Shown here in pieces: positions 21,358 to 33,621 of a DNA stretch of 64,000 nt; position 1 is the first letter of the stretch; every line of letters begins with the position of its first letter. The DNA comes from Ovis canadensis (lineage: Eukaryota; Chordata; Mammalia; Artiodactyla; Bovidae), in NCBI RefSeq assembly GCF_042477335.2, contig NC_091254.1, forward strand, positions 99,411,001-99,475,000, read 5' to 3'. Position numbers and translations under genes: made by a program. Under the pieces are notes generated by a model. The model saw only the letters and a program-made list of their open reading frames with translations, made no database searches and was not told where the DNA came from.

Positions 21358-24300
21358 AGCAACAATGACCCCTGCGTTAGGCCCCAGACCCGGCGCTCCT
21401 CGGGGCTCCTGTGAAGCAGGGCTGTCTGTGGGGAGCTTGAATGTCTTAAATGCCCTGCCTCCCTGCTGCGTGGCCCTCGGCGGCCTCCCCCGCGGCCCAC
21501 CGACTTGTCTCCTGTCCCTCCTGCCCCGCGGGTCTCACTGAGGGGCAGGGTGGGCGGCTGGGAGCATCTCGGTCATCAGGTGTGAGCTGGGATGTGAGTG
21601 TCCCCGTGTGTCAGTGGTGTGCTCTGAGCCCTCATTTCCTATTTGTAAACACGCGTGGCAGCACCTGGGGGAAGCTCCTTAGCGGGCTGCAATCGCCGGG
21701 CCCTGGGTCGGTCACCTTCTGGGAGGGTAAACCTTACCCTCTCCCTGTCCGAGGTCACAGCTGTCCCTCCACGAGGTTCTACGGTCACTTCCTCGCGGCC
21801 TAGTCACTCTGGACAGCAGCGGCTAAAGCCACACTGGCGAGTCAGCCCAGCCTGGGTCCAGATGCCAAGGCTGCATGGTTTTCCGCTCCAAAGAGGGCAG
21901 CGGATCCTCAGGCAGGACAGGGCAGTGAGGGGAAGGACAGCAGTGTCCAGCGCCTGCCGGGGGTCCAGGGAAGCCTGTGGTCGCCACTGCGGCTGCCCCT
22001 CCCCAAGTCTCCGGCGTGGTGTCCAGCCCCTCCCAGGAGCCTGCCCTCTCTGGGGCGGGTGGTGCTGTCTGCTCCCAGCCCACCCCCGACCTGGGTCCTC
22101 AGGGCTGACAGCGACCCTCAGCTCAGCACACGGGGACGTTCGGGCACCGTGAGCTCCTCTCTGCAGCCTTCTAGCTGCCGGCGCCTCTTCCCTCCAGAAC
22201 GCTGCCCTGGCTCCACTCCGCTCCTAGACGGGACCCCACCCTTACCTCTGCCCCGCCCGCTGCCTCTTCCCATCCCCTAGCTGGGAGACCCTGTCGCCCC
22301 GGTGACAGCTTCTCCTGCTCCCTCTTCTCAGGACGTCCCTTCCCTTGGCCTTCCCATCAGCTGCGCGGTGTGGGTGGCCACTCACCCCAACGCGCGCGTC
22401 CCCACCAGAGCTGCACACGATACTCCCGGAGGGACCGGACATCCCCCGCGCCTGACTGCCTGGAGGGTGGCGATGCTTTGTGTGTGTGAGATGCTTTAGG
22501 GGGCGCCCAGCAACGCCCGTCTTTTCTTCTGCCCCCCAGATATTCCCTACTTTATGCTAAATAAACTGGCGGTTTTCAACCGATCCTCTTTCACAGCCCC
22601 TGCCTTGGCTGATGGAAAACTCTGCATTGCAGACCCTGCTTCAACACAGACAATTCCTCTTCCGCCTCTAAGATCTGGTGCGCGCCCTCCGTCCTCAGGT
22701 GAGCAAGGCCTTCTCGGGGCTGGAGGGAGGAACCAGGAAGGCAGGGTTCTGTTAGGTTTCATCTCCGGCCAGAACCCGCTCCGGCTGCAAACACGCACAC
22801 TGTGTGGGGCCGACCACAAACAGGAAGTCATCCTCGCGGCCGGAAGTGATGCTGAGGGCGGCAGCGGAGTCCCGAGCCTCCGCGCTCGTCTGCCCTTCCC
22901 GCGCCTCCTCGGGCTGAAGTCCTGGCATTTCCGGATCTTCATCTTTGTCGCGGAGGGCACACCCCTGGCCTGTATTCCAGTCCCGGCACGGAGGGTGCCG
23001 ACACTGAAAAAGAAGCTGAGGTCTGCGCTCCTCTGGGGCCCCGCCCAAGGGAAGCAGACGGGAGCGTGGCCATTCCACAGAGTTAGAGACTAAAGAGCTT
23101 TTGATTTTGGAAGAACAGTTTTTTTTAATGGATTTGTATGCATAACATCCATTTGCAGTTGGTGGAGTCAGCGACTAATAAAAATGTCATTTCCTGTGAT
23201 TTTTATAAATTGCGGTAAATATGCAGTAATCACCCACATTAGCTGCTGAAATGCAGGCAGCCGTCTGGAGGGGAGACCAGGGACCGCACTGAAGCTTCAA
23301 GAGGTAGACCCCACAGGTGCAAATTGACACCTAGGAAAACAGTAGTTAATACCCGCTAGAATTTGGAGAAGGGGAGAGTGTTAAACATACGTCAAGCAGA
23401 CGAATTTGGACTTCTGCATGAGAATCTGTCATGTCAAACAGGAAATAGCTATAAATTACTTGTAATAGTAAAAATCTTGTGACTTGTAAGCTTTAAAGCA
23501 ATGGGCTCATTTAACACATCAACTCATAAATGATAACCTAGGACAGTCAGCCTGGGTATTTATTTCAGTTTTACTGTGTAGAAACCAGAGCAACGCATGC
23601 ATGATCCACAAGACCCCCAACATTCCATCAGCTCCGGGAGCCACAGAGCCGGAGAGCCGCTGCTGCCCACCCAGGCAGAGGGGCGCGTCAAGGTCCAAAA
23701 CTCTTTTGATCCTACCAAGAAAATTGAGACGTGATTAGAAACGTCATGGTTTGGGTCGTCTCATAATGAATAATTCCAAATAAATCCCACCATTATTCTG
23801 TTTATTTGTTTTACTAAGAGCTATTTGAAGCCGTTGGAGCTGAAAGTATGTTTCAACATGCCAAGCGCATTTACAGTATCTTGTAATCATCTTGCTAACC
23901 AGTTCACAGGCAAACAGTGATTGGAGTTCTGTGTTTATTTCAGATACCTCGGTGTGTCCCACCCACAGATAAGAATCCGGCTCAGAGACCGTTGTGAAGG
24001 GGCTGCAGCACCCCCGGGAAAGTGTTCCGGGAGTGTGACTCCGGAAGACGAGCACACGAGGCATCTTCCGCTTCATTGGAAGAGTCAGTGGCAACTAGGT
24101 ACTTAGGGCAGCGGTGTCTCGTGAACCTCTCGTGCGCCGAGTGCATATTTGACGTCAGTTGAGTCGGGGTGGGGGCAGGCTCTGTAGAGAGGAGTAAGGG
24201 CAGAGGACACAGCCACACCCCAAGCTAACCACTCACTTTTCCCACCAAGAAAGGGGGCTGGGCTCGGAGACACACTCACAGCTCTGTTGTCGTCCTGAGC

Positions 24301-24435
24301 TCAGAGGAAAAACCAAGCCCGTCTTGGTTCACAGAGACACCAACCCAAGTGTGTAGTACCTCCAGCTCCTACACCCTTCTCCGTGGTGCCCCCCCCCTTC
24401 ACATTTGCTCCCTTACCTGCAAGGCACATGTCTGT

Positions 24436-24438
<3 letters not shown>
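21358..24438. other. Single-copy noncoding DNA, GC-rich then AT-rich
   Basis: 21360-23080 is GC-rich with overlapping open frames on both strands that I judge compositional. 23100-23960 is AT-richer with words such as AATAAAAATGTC and GGTAAATATGCAG. No repeat, RNA gene or convincing coding gene. Confidence 0.4.

Positions 24439-24466
<28 letters not shown>
24439..24466. repeat. (AC)n microsatellite, about 14 units
   Basis: Uninterrupted AC dinucleotides, likely length-polymorphic. Confidence 0.97.
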
Positions 24467-25665
24467 CCACCCCCTGCTCAGCCCAGGAGGGCGCAGCCAC
24501 ATTGAGGATCCTTGATCTGTTGTTTGGGTAACTTACCCACTGTTTTCCCCTTCCATATTCTGCCGAGGTCCACTGTTGGCAGGGGTGGATTTGCCACTGT
24601 CCAAATATAGGAACACAGGCAAATTTAAGGAAAAAACCCTGAATTTCATCTTAAAAAAGAAGTTGAATTTTGAAAATTAGCTTCAACTGGTACACAGCTT
24701 AACTGATTCCTTGCGTTGTATTGGTTATCTTAAACACAGTGGTCTCTGTCCGAGTTCAGTCCTGTTTTCATAGTAATGGCTAATTCTGTAGCCGGAATGG
24801 TCGTCAGTGAGGGGAGAAGGGCGGTGAGGACGGGGAACCGCAGGCAGAGTGTAGGCCCTCTTCCGTCGCCTTGGTGAACACTCTGTAATTCGGGGGCAAA
24901 AGCAGACCCTGGGGAACAGCCTCTCCAGATGAAGTCTTCAGAGCCACACCGCAGCCAGTAACGACGCTGGCCTCAATCCATCACTTTGCTCTGGCAGGAC
25001 ATGTCCATATGGGAAGTGACACGTTGATTTTTGCAGGGAATCTCGATGCCCCAAATAAACTGAAGAACTGGAGTTCTTTCTGAAGTCTAGGTAATATTTC
25101 TAGACATGCCAGCAACTTACATCTTTAGCCTCAATGGCTAGAGTATTACTGATGAGAGAATATTTGTCTTTTCTCTCTCTCTTTTTTGTTTTTTGGTGAA
25201 TTGAATGGCTAACTGTGTTGATGCTACATTTTTAAACCACGTACAACCGTAGAGTAGCTGCTGCCTTTGTTGACTACATATTAACACATCTGTTCATTTT
25301 TAGCAAAGTTAATTTCTATAGAATAATGAAAAATCTTCTTTAATATTTTGGGCAAAATGGTACACATTCATGAATCGACTGACAACTGTGCACACTGCAT
25401 TTTCTTGGTTCTGAGACACACATTTTTAGTTTTATCATCTTTGGAATCTAAGTGCACCATTACCCTCGGTGACAGCTCACAATTATAAGTGGCAGCGTTT
25501 TTTCATGCATAGCGGCAAGTGAAATAAAGATGCATCTTACTGTCAAAGGCATCTCAGGCTGGTTGAAAAGCAAAAGCGCACGTGTGTGTTCGTAACCTGT
25601 GGATAATTTCTTGTCCACGTGGTCTGGGCTGAAGAAAAGTCACATCAAGAATCGTCTAGTCTTCC
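24467..25665. other. Single-copy noncoding DNA, AT-rich to the right
   Basis: 25080-25560 is AT-rich with TTAATTTC and AATATTTTG words. No recognised repeat or gene. Confidence 0.4.
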
Positions 25666-26388
25666 ATGATACTTCCTTACAGAGGGATTACAAGTCACAC
25701 ACCCAAACTTCAGCATGGCTCTCTTTATTCTAAAGTCTTGTATTTAAAATGGCTGGTTCTCACTAGATCACAATACGAGTTTGACAGAGGAGTCCTATTG
25801 CCTCAGACCAGAGGTGGTCTAACACAACTGCAAAGGCTCCTAATGAAAACTCTAGAAGACTCTCGAAGGCTGAAGGAAGGAGACCAGTTTTCCGATTGGT
25901 ACCCAAGCAGATGCTTGACGATGAGTCAAAACGGAACAATCGAAGCTGGTGCCACTGAATGGGATTTGGTGAATATTCCAGGTTTCAAGATGAGCCCACA
26001 AATGTGTATCAGAATACTCAGCTCCCCTTGGGCACGCTTCCTGGAACCTTTACAAGGCAATTACTGTAATGCAGGAAAGTCGCTCCCGCTGAGCCCACAG
26101 TGTGCCGGGCAACAGTTCCAGCCTGAAGGCTTTCTGTACCTTTTCCCAGAGCAAGTCTTCGGGAGGCCTGGGACCCAGTCTGAAACATCAGGTCAGTTTG
26201 AGGTGGTGCAGGGACCGGAGAGAGAAGAGAAGGCGTTTGTTTCCATTGTTAAACTTTTAAATAACAAGGATTCCAGACAGGAACAGCTAACACGTGGCCT
26301 CTGTGCTCCAGCACCGGCTGTGGGGAGCCCGCTGGCCCAGGCCCCTGGGCACACGGGGAGGGTCCACGTTCACGTCTTGGCGATTTGA
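25666..26388 (+). other. 240-codon open frame of unknown status
   Basis: An ATG-to-TGA frame of 240 codons in DNA of balanced composition and outside any recognised repeat. I do not recognise the predicted protein: no signal peptide, membrane segment, zinc finger or other motif is visible, and composition is unremarkable (MILPYRGITSH at the N-terminus, VHVHVLAI at the C-terminus). The ATG context is weak (T at -3, A at +4). There is no obvious promoter or splice structure. It is either a chance frame or an exon of an undescribed transcript. I favour chance. Confidence 0.15.
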
Positions 26389-26454
26389 TGCTACTCTGCG
26401 TGCAGCCCTCTGCTCTCCCCGCGTCTCACTCTTCCTGGGCTCATTACCTCAGCG

Positions 26455-27180
26455 TCCTCTACGTCCGATTTAAAGGGAATTACCTATGACTTCAATTATG
26501 TGTCCCTTATCGGCTGATGTTACACTACACGGATTTGCATTGAAAGGCCACAAAGAAAGAGGGAGTCACGTCACCCAGCCAAATAGAAGAGTGATGTTCT
26601 GGTGAATTTAGGCTAAATAATTTACTGCCATATAAAAGTGGGGAAGTGGAAGGTGAGCCCTTTGACCAATAAATCTCTCCTGCCCGTGAAACCCTTATCT
26701 GGTTGCCTCCAACATATTCTGCACGAGGAAGCCGTCACCATTGGCTCTGGTTCGTTATTTGTAAACCTTGATCTTCTGCACTCGGTGTCCTAAATATGGA
26801 TAATTAGCATCAGTTTATCACGCTTCTGCATACTTCCTCTTCTCTCCAAACATGCGTGCTTCTATTGGCTGCCGTGCTCCCGCAGAAGATTATGGAGACA
26901 GATTGCAGAGAATGAATGTGCTCCACGAGATTAGGAAGGAATAGAAATAGCAACTTGGCCAATAAATTCCTCGTGAGAGCCTTATCATGCAATTACACGT
27001 TGCCTCGCGCCACACTCTCCCAGCCTCTTAATCCAACGCCCCACCAAGAATAAAATTTCACTAATTTCTGAATTACTGCGTAGCCTCCCGACTCGTTCCC
27101 GAGGACGGGGTTCGGAGGAGAAACGCTGCCGAAACCTACACATCCAACTTTCCAATAAAATGTGAAAGTTGAAACGTCAG
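26455..27180. promoter_or_regulatory. Candidate conserved noncoding element cluster
   Basis: An AT-rich, repeat-free block with four CCAAT/ATTGG words (26666, 26740, 26864, 26959), a GGATAATTAGC homeodomain-type word, TTTGCAT, TATAAAAG at 26631 and three CCAATAAA words (26666, 26959, 27152). This is the texture of a developmental enhancer next to a SOX gene. No alignment was possible, so conservation is inferred. Confidence 0.4.
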
Positions 27181-29110
27181 GAAGAGCGGCAGGGACTCGG
27201 GGTGGCTCAGCGGCTACAAAGGGCTGTGCCAGCCCTTGGCCCAGAGAGACCGTCCCTTCCCTCCTGGATCACTTAGGGGGTTCAGGATGGGAGGGAGGGT
27301 AGGATTATCTGCTCTTAGATGATCCAGCATGTTTGAAAACAGGACAAAGCTTCGCTAGTTTTCTCATCATCGCTGATCCCGGTCATGGCCCCGTGAGTCC
27401 CCGGCGGTCACTCGGCCCCTCTGAGAACAGCTCACACGGCCTGTTTCACCATCGGCCCCTCTTCCGGGTCCTTGCTGACACATTGTAGCTTCTTACGCCC
27501 CTTGACACGTTGGCATATATAAATGGGAGCGTTCATGCCCTCCATGTCTCCGAAGAGCACAACAAGGCCCGTCCTGGAGCGTCCCAGGAGCTCACTCGCC
27601 CCTCCTCCTATTCACACATCCCCTGGGCTTCATCGTCCGTTAGGTGCTTGAGGAGGCCTATCAGGCCCCCCAACCCACCAGGGACCATCTCTCGCCCAGA
27701 GCGCAGTCAGGCGGCGGGGTACACCCACACAAACAAGGCACGGCGGCAGGAGAAAACGCTGCGGTGCTGTGGCTCCCCTTCCGGGAAGGAGCGGAATCCA
27801 GATGGAATCCAAAACAGTGCGCGCGCCCTTGCAGACTGTGGGCGGAAGAATTCTTAGCTGAAGCACCCCCAGCAGGTGTGAGACTGCTGCACTGCGCTTC
27901 CGCAGGTGACTGCAAGGGCCTCGGCGGGATAGGGAGAAAGGACCCCGTGTTCCAGAAATCCCCCTTCCAGGCTGAGAGTCCAGAGGCAGGAGAGGACGGT
28001 GTTCAGGCAAGGAGTGTTTCTGGGAGCCGGCCCCGTCCTAATGCAGAGCCGTGCAGTAACCACACAGAGCCGAGGCCTGTCCGGCCAACTGACCGGAGGG
28101 ACACTGCGGGTGCGGACGCTGAGGAGCGCGGGTTGGCCTCATGCTCGCTGCCCAGGCATTCCTTTCTCGGAGAGAGCTGGCCGGGTACCTCGTGGGGAGA
28201 GAGGGACCAGGCGTCTGGCCCGGCCTGGGGAGGCCTCTTCTGAGGCGCTGGACTCTCAGTAGGCCCAGTTGCTCGGAGGACAGGGGTCCCCCCAGAGCCT
28301 CGAACACAGACACCGTGGCAGCTCCAGCTGCAGGCTGCCCTGAAATAAACAAAACCATCTTCCCTGCACCGATGTCGGGGCAGTTCTGCCTCCCTGAGCC
28401 CTCCTCCCTTGCAGAGCCCCTCAAGTCCCGCCCCAGGGACAGGGGTCCTGCTGGGAGGATCAAGGGGCCTGGAGAAGAAGCAGGCCGGGTGTTGATTTGT
28501 TTCCTGTTAGGTAGGGCCCTATCCAGGGTCCTCGCTTCAGCCAAGAGCCCACAGATGCCAGGCCAGGCCCAGGAGCACTCGGGGTTGGGGGTACCAGAGC
28601 TGGGGAACCGCCAGGCCCCGGACTGAAATCAGAGGCGCAGTTATTAATAACCACCTGCGCTCCCCTGGGTCACGTTTCCTGAGTCGGTGAGCTAAGTTGG
28701 GGGGCGGGGATGGGAGGGAGGCCGTTTGCCATTAATCTGGGAACAAACGGCCAACCTGGGTGACTGGGATTTTCGCCTTTCTTTTCTCCCTGCTCTCAGT
28801 GTGGGGAAGCGGAGCCCGCGGGGCGATTGTGCGGCGTCTGCTGGAATTTGGCAGCGCGGAGGCTTGGAGAGCAGCCCCATGCTGGCTCCTATTCAGCCGG
28901 CCGGTTCTCCTCGAGCTTTGGAAGTTTCACTCAGCCGTGCACTCAATGGCTTCACAAAGCTGATTACAAGCTTCAGCGCATTCCTGAAGGAGCCAAAAGC
29001 GACGCAGGTGCAAACGAGCCGAGGGAGCCCCTTATCCCAGTGACAGAATGGGACAAGCTGGGAAAGGCTTGGACCACACAAATCCAAGCGCACCAGGCAG
29101 CGAAAGCCTG
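27181..29110. other. Single-copy noncoding DNA, increasingly CpG-rich
   Basis: No transposon recognised. A TATATAAA word at 27516 resembles a TATA box but has no supported transcript. Open frames on both strands from 27510 to 28630 are short to moderate and overlap, consistent with composition. 28960-29040 carries GATTACAAGC and is balanced. Confidence 0.4.
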
Positions 29111-30015
29111 CCTTGGGAACCAGGGGTCATTATCCGCCCTATTCAGCAGGGCCCGGGGACCCTGGGGGCCCGGGAGGCCGGACCGCGAGGGCGTGCTGGC
29201 GGCCGTGGGGCCCCCGCCGGGCCTGCGGCCAGGCAGAGAGACGCGGGACGGACGCCCGCGGGCTTGTGCATTTGCGCCAACGGCGCCAGGGAAGTCGGAG
29301 CGCGGACAGGCCTGGGGCAGCACCAGTAGGGGACACAGGACGCAGCCTGGTGTGTGGACGGCTGCAACCTCTGTTCACCCCGTGTCCAGGCCGCCTGCCC
29401 TTCCCCTGTCCCGGCCCGGCGCCACGGGTCCCCGCGCCCCCCGCCCCCAGGCCACTGTCTCTGGGCCCCGAGGGTCACTCTGCGCCCTTTCTCCCCTAGC
29501 CCGCCTTCCCCATCAGTCCTCGCGTCGGCCGGTCCCGCGTAGGGCAACCCCGACGCCGTCAGGTGGGAGGGACCGTATCGGAGCCCCGGTCGCCGGGCCG
29601 CCCCGTCGGAGCGAGCTCCTCGTGGCGGGGACGCCTGCGCTGCGAGTCTGACTCCGCGGGCGGGAGGAGGGCCGGCCCTCTGGGGCGCGGAGGATGAGTG
29701 ACGTCCCCGGCTGGGCGCAAGGACACAAAACCAGGGCCGTGGGCAGCAGAGAGGCAAGGGGCGCGCGGCGGGGAGCGCGCGGGAAAGGAGGCCCGCGAGC
29801 GGGGCGGTGAACGCGGGCGGAGCTGGAGGCCCTGGGGAGCCGCGCGGCGTCCTGGAGAGCGCAGCCCTCTATTCCCTCCGTAGGGCGGGGCTCCCCGTCG
29901 TGCGCGCCCCCTCGCCCCGCGACCGCGTCCCTCCACCCGTCGGCAGCGCGCTGGACCCGGCTGCGCCCGGGGGTCCCTGCGGGCAGGGCGCGGGCGGGCC
30001 GGGCGCGCGCGCTGA
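29110..30015. other. CpG island
   Basis: Dense CpG with GC-box words (GGGGCGG near 29800, GGGCGGGG near 29883). No TATA box, no repeat. Frames are open on both strands because of composition. It could be the promoter of a noncoding transcript or a CpG-rich enhancer hub of SOX1. Confidence 0.65.
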
Positions 30016-30017
30016 CG

Positions 30018-30180
30018 CTCTTTTGTCTGATAACTAATTTGAGTTAATGCGATCTTTATGTAAAGCTAACAGCGGATAATTGTCTATTTTCTCGCCAACA
30101 ATCTCCATCACAATCACTTATCTGGAAACCTGCGGCTGGATTAATCGTTATATTCCCGAGATGAGCGTCGCTGCCATGCG
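30018..30180. promoter_or_regulatory. Candidate enhancer: AT island between CpG islands
   Basis: About 160 bases of AT-rich, complex sequence sit abruptly between GC-saturated flanks. It contains TAACTAATTTGAGTTAATGC, GGATAATTG, ACAATCACTTATC and GGATTAATCG, several being homeodomain-type (TAATT, GGATTA) words. Such sharp islands next to developmental genes are often deeply conserved enhancers. This is inference. Confidence 0.45.
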
Positions 30181-30780
30181 CAGCCAACGCGGGTGGGGAC
30201 CGGGAAGCGCCTCCTCCGAGCCTTCGGGACCTCGAGTCGGCCATCGGGCTACTGCCTGGGGTCCGGGCTGCCCGGGCTTCCGTGCCCACGGGTGCAGCCG
30301 CAGGGCACCCGCCGCAGAACTTGCTCTGCTCGGGTGGGCGGTGCGGGGTTGCGGGGGTCAGAGGAAGGACGGGGGCAGGCGAGAGGGCCGCCCGCAGGGA
30401 CTCCCCGCATCCGGACGCGGCCTCGGGGTCCGCGCGGCCCGGGCGCGCTCAGCGCCAGAATCGCGCCTTTTGACCTGGCAGAACGGATGCTCCCCGCCCT
30501 CGTTGTTTTCAGCAGGAAAGGTTTTCCTTCCTGGGTCTGGGTTCCTCCAGCCTCGTCCCCTGCCCCACCCACTCGGTCAGAATTAAGTCCCTCCCCCAGG
30601 CCCCCTCCTCCAGGATGCCCATCTCTGCAAAGCACAGGCAGCGTCTAAGGTCCTTGAGATGGCGAGGCCCCGGAGAGGAGGTGCGGAGACCCGCCCCCGC
30701 GCCGCCGCCCCCGCGCTCCCCGGTGGGGGTGAACCTCGGCAGCAGAGGCATCTGAGGCTTGGGCGAGGGCTGGGGCGGGG
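30181..30780. other. CpG island, second half
   Basis: GC- and CpG-rich sequence continuing the island to the left of the AT block. No recognised gene. Confidence 0.55.
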
Positions 30781-31059
30781 GGGCACTTGGGTGGGCAGGA
30801 TTTTGTCTTTGAGCTGAAGTCAAAACGTCAGTTCGGATGAAACTCCGACGGGGAAGGAGGCGCTCCGCGCCTGGGTGAGCTCTGCGCGGTGACTTCTGGA
30901 GGAGGAGCGGGTGTGGCCCGCCGACGGGAAGCAAACCATTCGATTTTCCAACTCCGATGGGCTGGCCTAGGGACCTCCTCAACTCCTCAAAACAGTGCTT
31001 CCGGGAAAAAGCAAATTCCATCTCAGTTGGTGACAGTTTTGGGCCACACGGCCTGGAAC
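30781..31059. other. Single-copy noncoding DNA
   Basis: Moderately GC-rich; nothing recognised. Confidence 0.4.
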
Positions 31060-31640
31060 TGATTCCCTTCGACAGCGTAACTCTTACTTAAAACTTTGGG
31101 AGTGAAAGAATACAGGGAAACCAAGTGCCATAAATAAAATCATTGGATTTTTTGATAAAGGAGGATCGCAAATTGCCTCCCAAATAAGGCATTGTAAGTT
31201 CCTGTTGCAATCCTTAAGCCTTCCCTTTCCCCTCCAGCGACTTGATGAGGTCTTTAAAAGCAAACAAGTAGATCCACTCTGGGGTCGGCGGCGGCCCCGC
31301 CGGGTTTCCCAGGCTGCTCTTTGTGCGGCGGGCGGCCCGGCCCACTTAGCCTCTCACCTGAGCCTTGTCATCCGGGCAGCTCCCAGTGATCGGGGAACAA
31401 AGCTGGTCCCCGCGGCAGCCCCGCTGGTCAATCAGGCAGAACAGACTATGCAAATGGGGCGCGGAGCCGCAGCGCCGGAACACTGGCCCCTTTGTCTGGA
31501 GCGTCTCAAAGCCGCAGCAGCTGCACAGACTTGCCGCCCCAGACCCTCCGTTGCCACACTAATGTCATCATCGCAAAACATCAGATTTTGAAAACTATAC
31601 AATCCGAATTCATTAGCAGCCTCCTCGGCAAAGGTTTCTC
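31060..31640. promoter_or_regulatory. Candidate enhancer with SOX and POU octamer words
   Basis: Repeat-free block with AACAAAG at 31396-31402, a perfect octamer ATGCAAAT at 31448-31455, CTTTGTC at 31490-31496 and homeodomain-type CATTAGC near 31610. SOX and POU sites together are the hallmark of SOXB1-POU co-regulated neural enhancers, so autoregulation of SOX1 is plausible. The spacing (about 46 bases) is wider than a classic composite site. Conservation and activity are not shown. Confidence 0.4.
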
Positions 31641-33069
31641 GTCTCCGTGTGACAAGTTGCAAACTCCAGACCCCCTTCTGCCTCGAGGAGGGGGGGCGCG
31701 GGTGGAGGGGGGCGGGAGTTTGGCAAGTGACAAGGGCTGATGACCCGTCACTTCCTCCCTCTGCTGAACTGGAGCCCTTGAAACCCGTCCTGGGGGCTCT
31801 GAGCTCCCTCCTGGGACGCGTGCGACTGGGAGATGCCCACCTTCCCAGACCGTCCTTAAGCGTTGCTTCTAAGTTTAAAATTCCTAGGAGCAGTCAAGAG
31901 AGCCGGTGGAGACAACAGAACCCAGGCTTCTGCTTCCCTGACAACACCCGCGCCAGGTTCTGAAGTTACCTTCTTCAGACTGAACTCAAAACTATACCTA
32001 TCAGGGCCATGGTGTGGCCTGAAGCCGCAAGACTGCTACACGGGGTTTGGAGGCACTCTTAGCGCCACTACAAACAGCTGGCCACTCTGAGGCCCCCAGG
32101 ACCCAAGTCTTGGGGACCCGTGTATCTGTCCCCCCTCGACCAACGACGCTCCTCCTTCTCCATCACCTCATGCCCCCTGGCCCCCATCTTCCAGGGAGAC
32201 CTCGTTTTTCCTAGAACCGTGATGGCAGAGGGAGGCTGTGGGCTCACCTGCGGCCCAGGTGGGGCGAGTGCTGGGCCGCGGGGGCCACGCGGGGCTGCGC
32301 GCTCGGAGCCTCCAAGGCGCCTCGGAGGCATCTGTGCCTGCTTAAGGCGCGGCTCAGGGAGCAGAGTTAACCTGCCCCTCTGTGCCCACTGCCCTCTCTG
32401 GAAGTAGTCCCCAGGAAAAGGCAGCCAACACGTGGAAAGCAACCAGGTCAATTCGTAGCCGACAGCTGAGGACTGCGCGCACGGCCCAGCGCTTCCCGTC
32501 CCCTGCCCAGCCGGGAGGCCTGGAAGGGGCGTTACCCACACGGAGGACAGGAAAGCAAGGGGGGAAGGCCCTTAGAGGCTGAGCTTGTTTGGTTGGGGGG
32601 GAGGGGAGGCCGAAATCACCACCCTTGAAACTGTAGGGGGCTCCTCCCAAGTGTGGACACTTCGTGAGGAACTGGACTAGGGCCCTTCTTCCCAGAAAAC
32701 TGATTGGGCCTGGGCCCAGCGGGTGTACTTGGAAGTCTCTTGATGCCTGGGACCCCTCACCTCCCCCACCGGCCTTGGAGCCCCTCCTGCACCCTCCAGG
32801 GGCCGCTGTGCAGCTGGGTGGGCTGGAGGTTGGGGGTCTCCCCACCTGGAGGTCCTGACTGCAGGCACGAGGCTCCCAGGATGCTGCCAGCTCCAGGGAG
32901 GCCGAATCTCTGGCCGATGGCCTCACCAGGGTCTGTCCAGGGTGTAGACAGCACCCGGTTCATTGGGAGCACCCAAATACAGCGCTGAAACCCTGAAGGG
33001 GCCCTCCTGGGTGGAGCCCATGGCCCCAGTCAAGTGTGAGTGTCCAGGGTGGGCCTTTTCCTGGCTCAC
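31641..33069. other. Single-copy noncoding DNA
   Basis: GC-rich with overlapping open frames on both strands that look compositional. No repeat or gene recognised. Confidence 0.4.
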
Positions 33070-33540
33070 ATCCACACATTGTGCACACCGCTACACGCTC
33101 ACACACATGCTGTCCACAACTGACACATTCACTCACACACGCTATGCACATCTGTACACACTCACCTATGTGTTGTGCACATCCTTACACACCCAAACAC
33201 ACTGTGCACATCCTTACACACCCACACTCACTGTGCACATCCACACACCCACAGTGTGCACATCCTTACACACACTGTGCACATCCTTACACACTGTGCA
33301 CATCCTTGCACACACGCTCACTGTGCACATCCTTACACACGCTCACTGTGCACATCCTTGCACACACGCTCTCTGTGCACAGCCTTAAACACGCTCACTG
33401 TGCAATCCTTACACATGCTCACTGTGCACAGCCTTACGCACACTGTGCAATCCTTACACACTGTGCACATCCTTACATGCTCAGTCACACTCACTGTGCA
33501 CATCTTTACACACTCACCCATATATGCTGTGCACTCACCA
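33070..33540. repeat. Minisatellite of TGTGCACATCCTTACACA-type units
   Basis: Irregular tandem units of about 20-30 bases share the core CTGTGCACATCCTTACACA. The self-complementary octamer TGTGCACA occurs 13 times. The array keeps open frames in all three + frames for much of its length, which is a repeat artefact. Confidence 0.93.
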
Positions 33541-33619
33541 CCCTCTCAAGCACCAGAAACTCCCTCAAACACGGCACATGCTACCCAGACCACACATGCA
33601 TTGTTTCACCTGTGAGTCG

Positions 33620-33621
<2 letters not shown>

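Noticed and set aside
27516..27523. TATA box TATATAAA as a promoter
   Set aside because: No supported transcript or gene follows, and isolated TATA words are common by chance.
28827..29651. 274-codon open frame near the 29 kb CpG island
   Set aside because: GC-driven, low-complexity Pro/Arg/Gly product overlapped by similar frames on the other strand.
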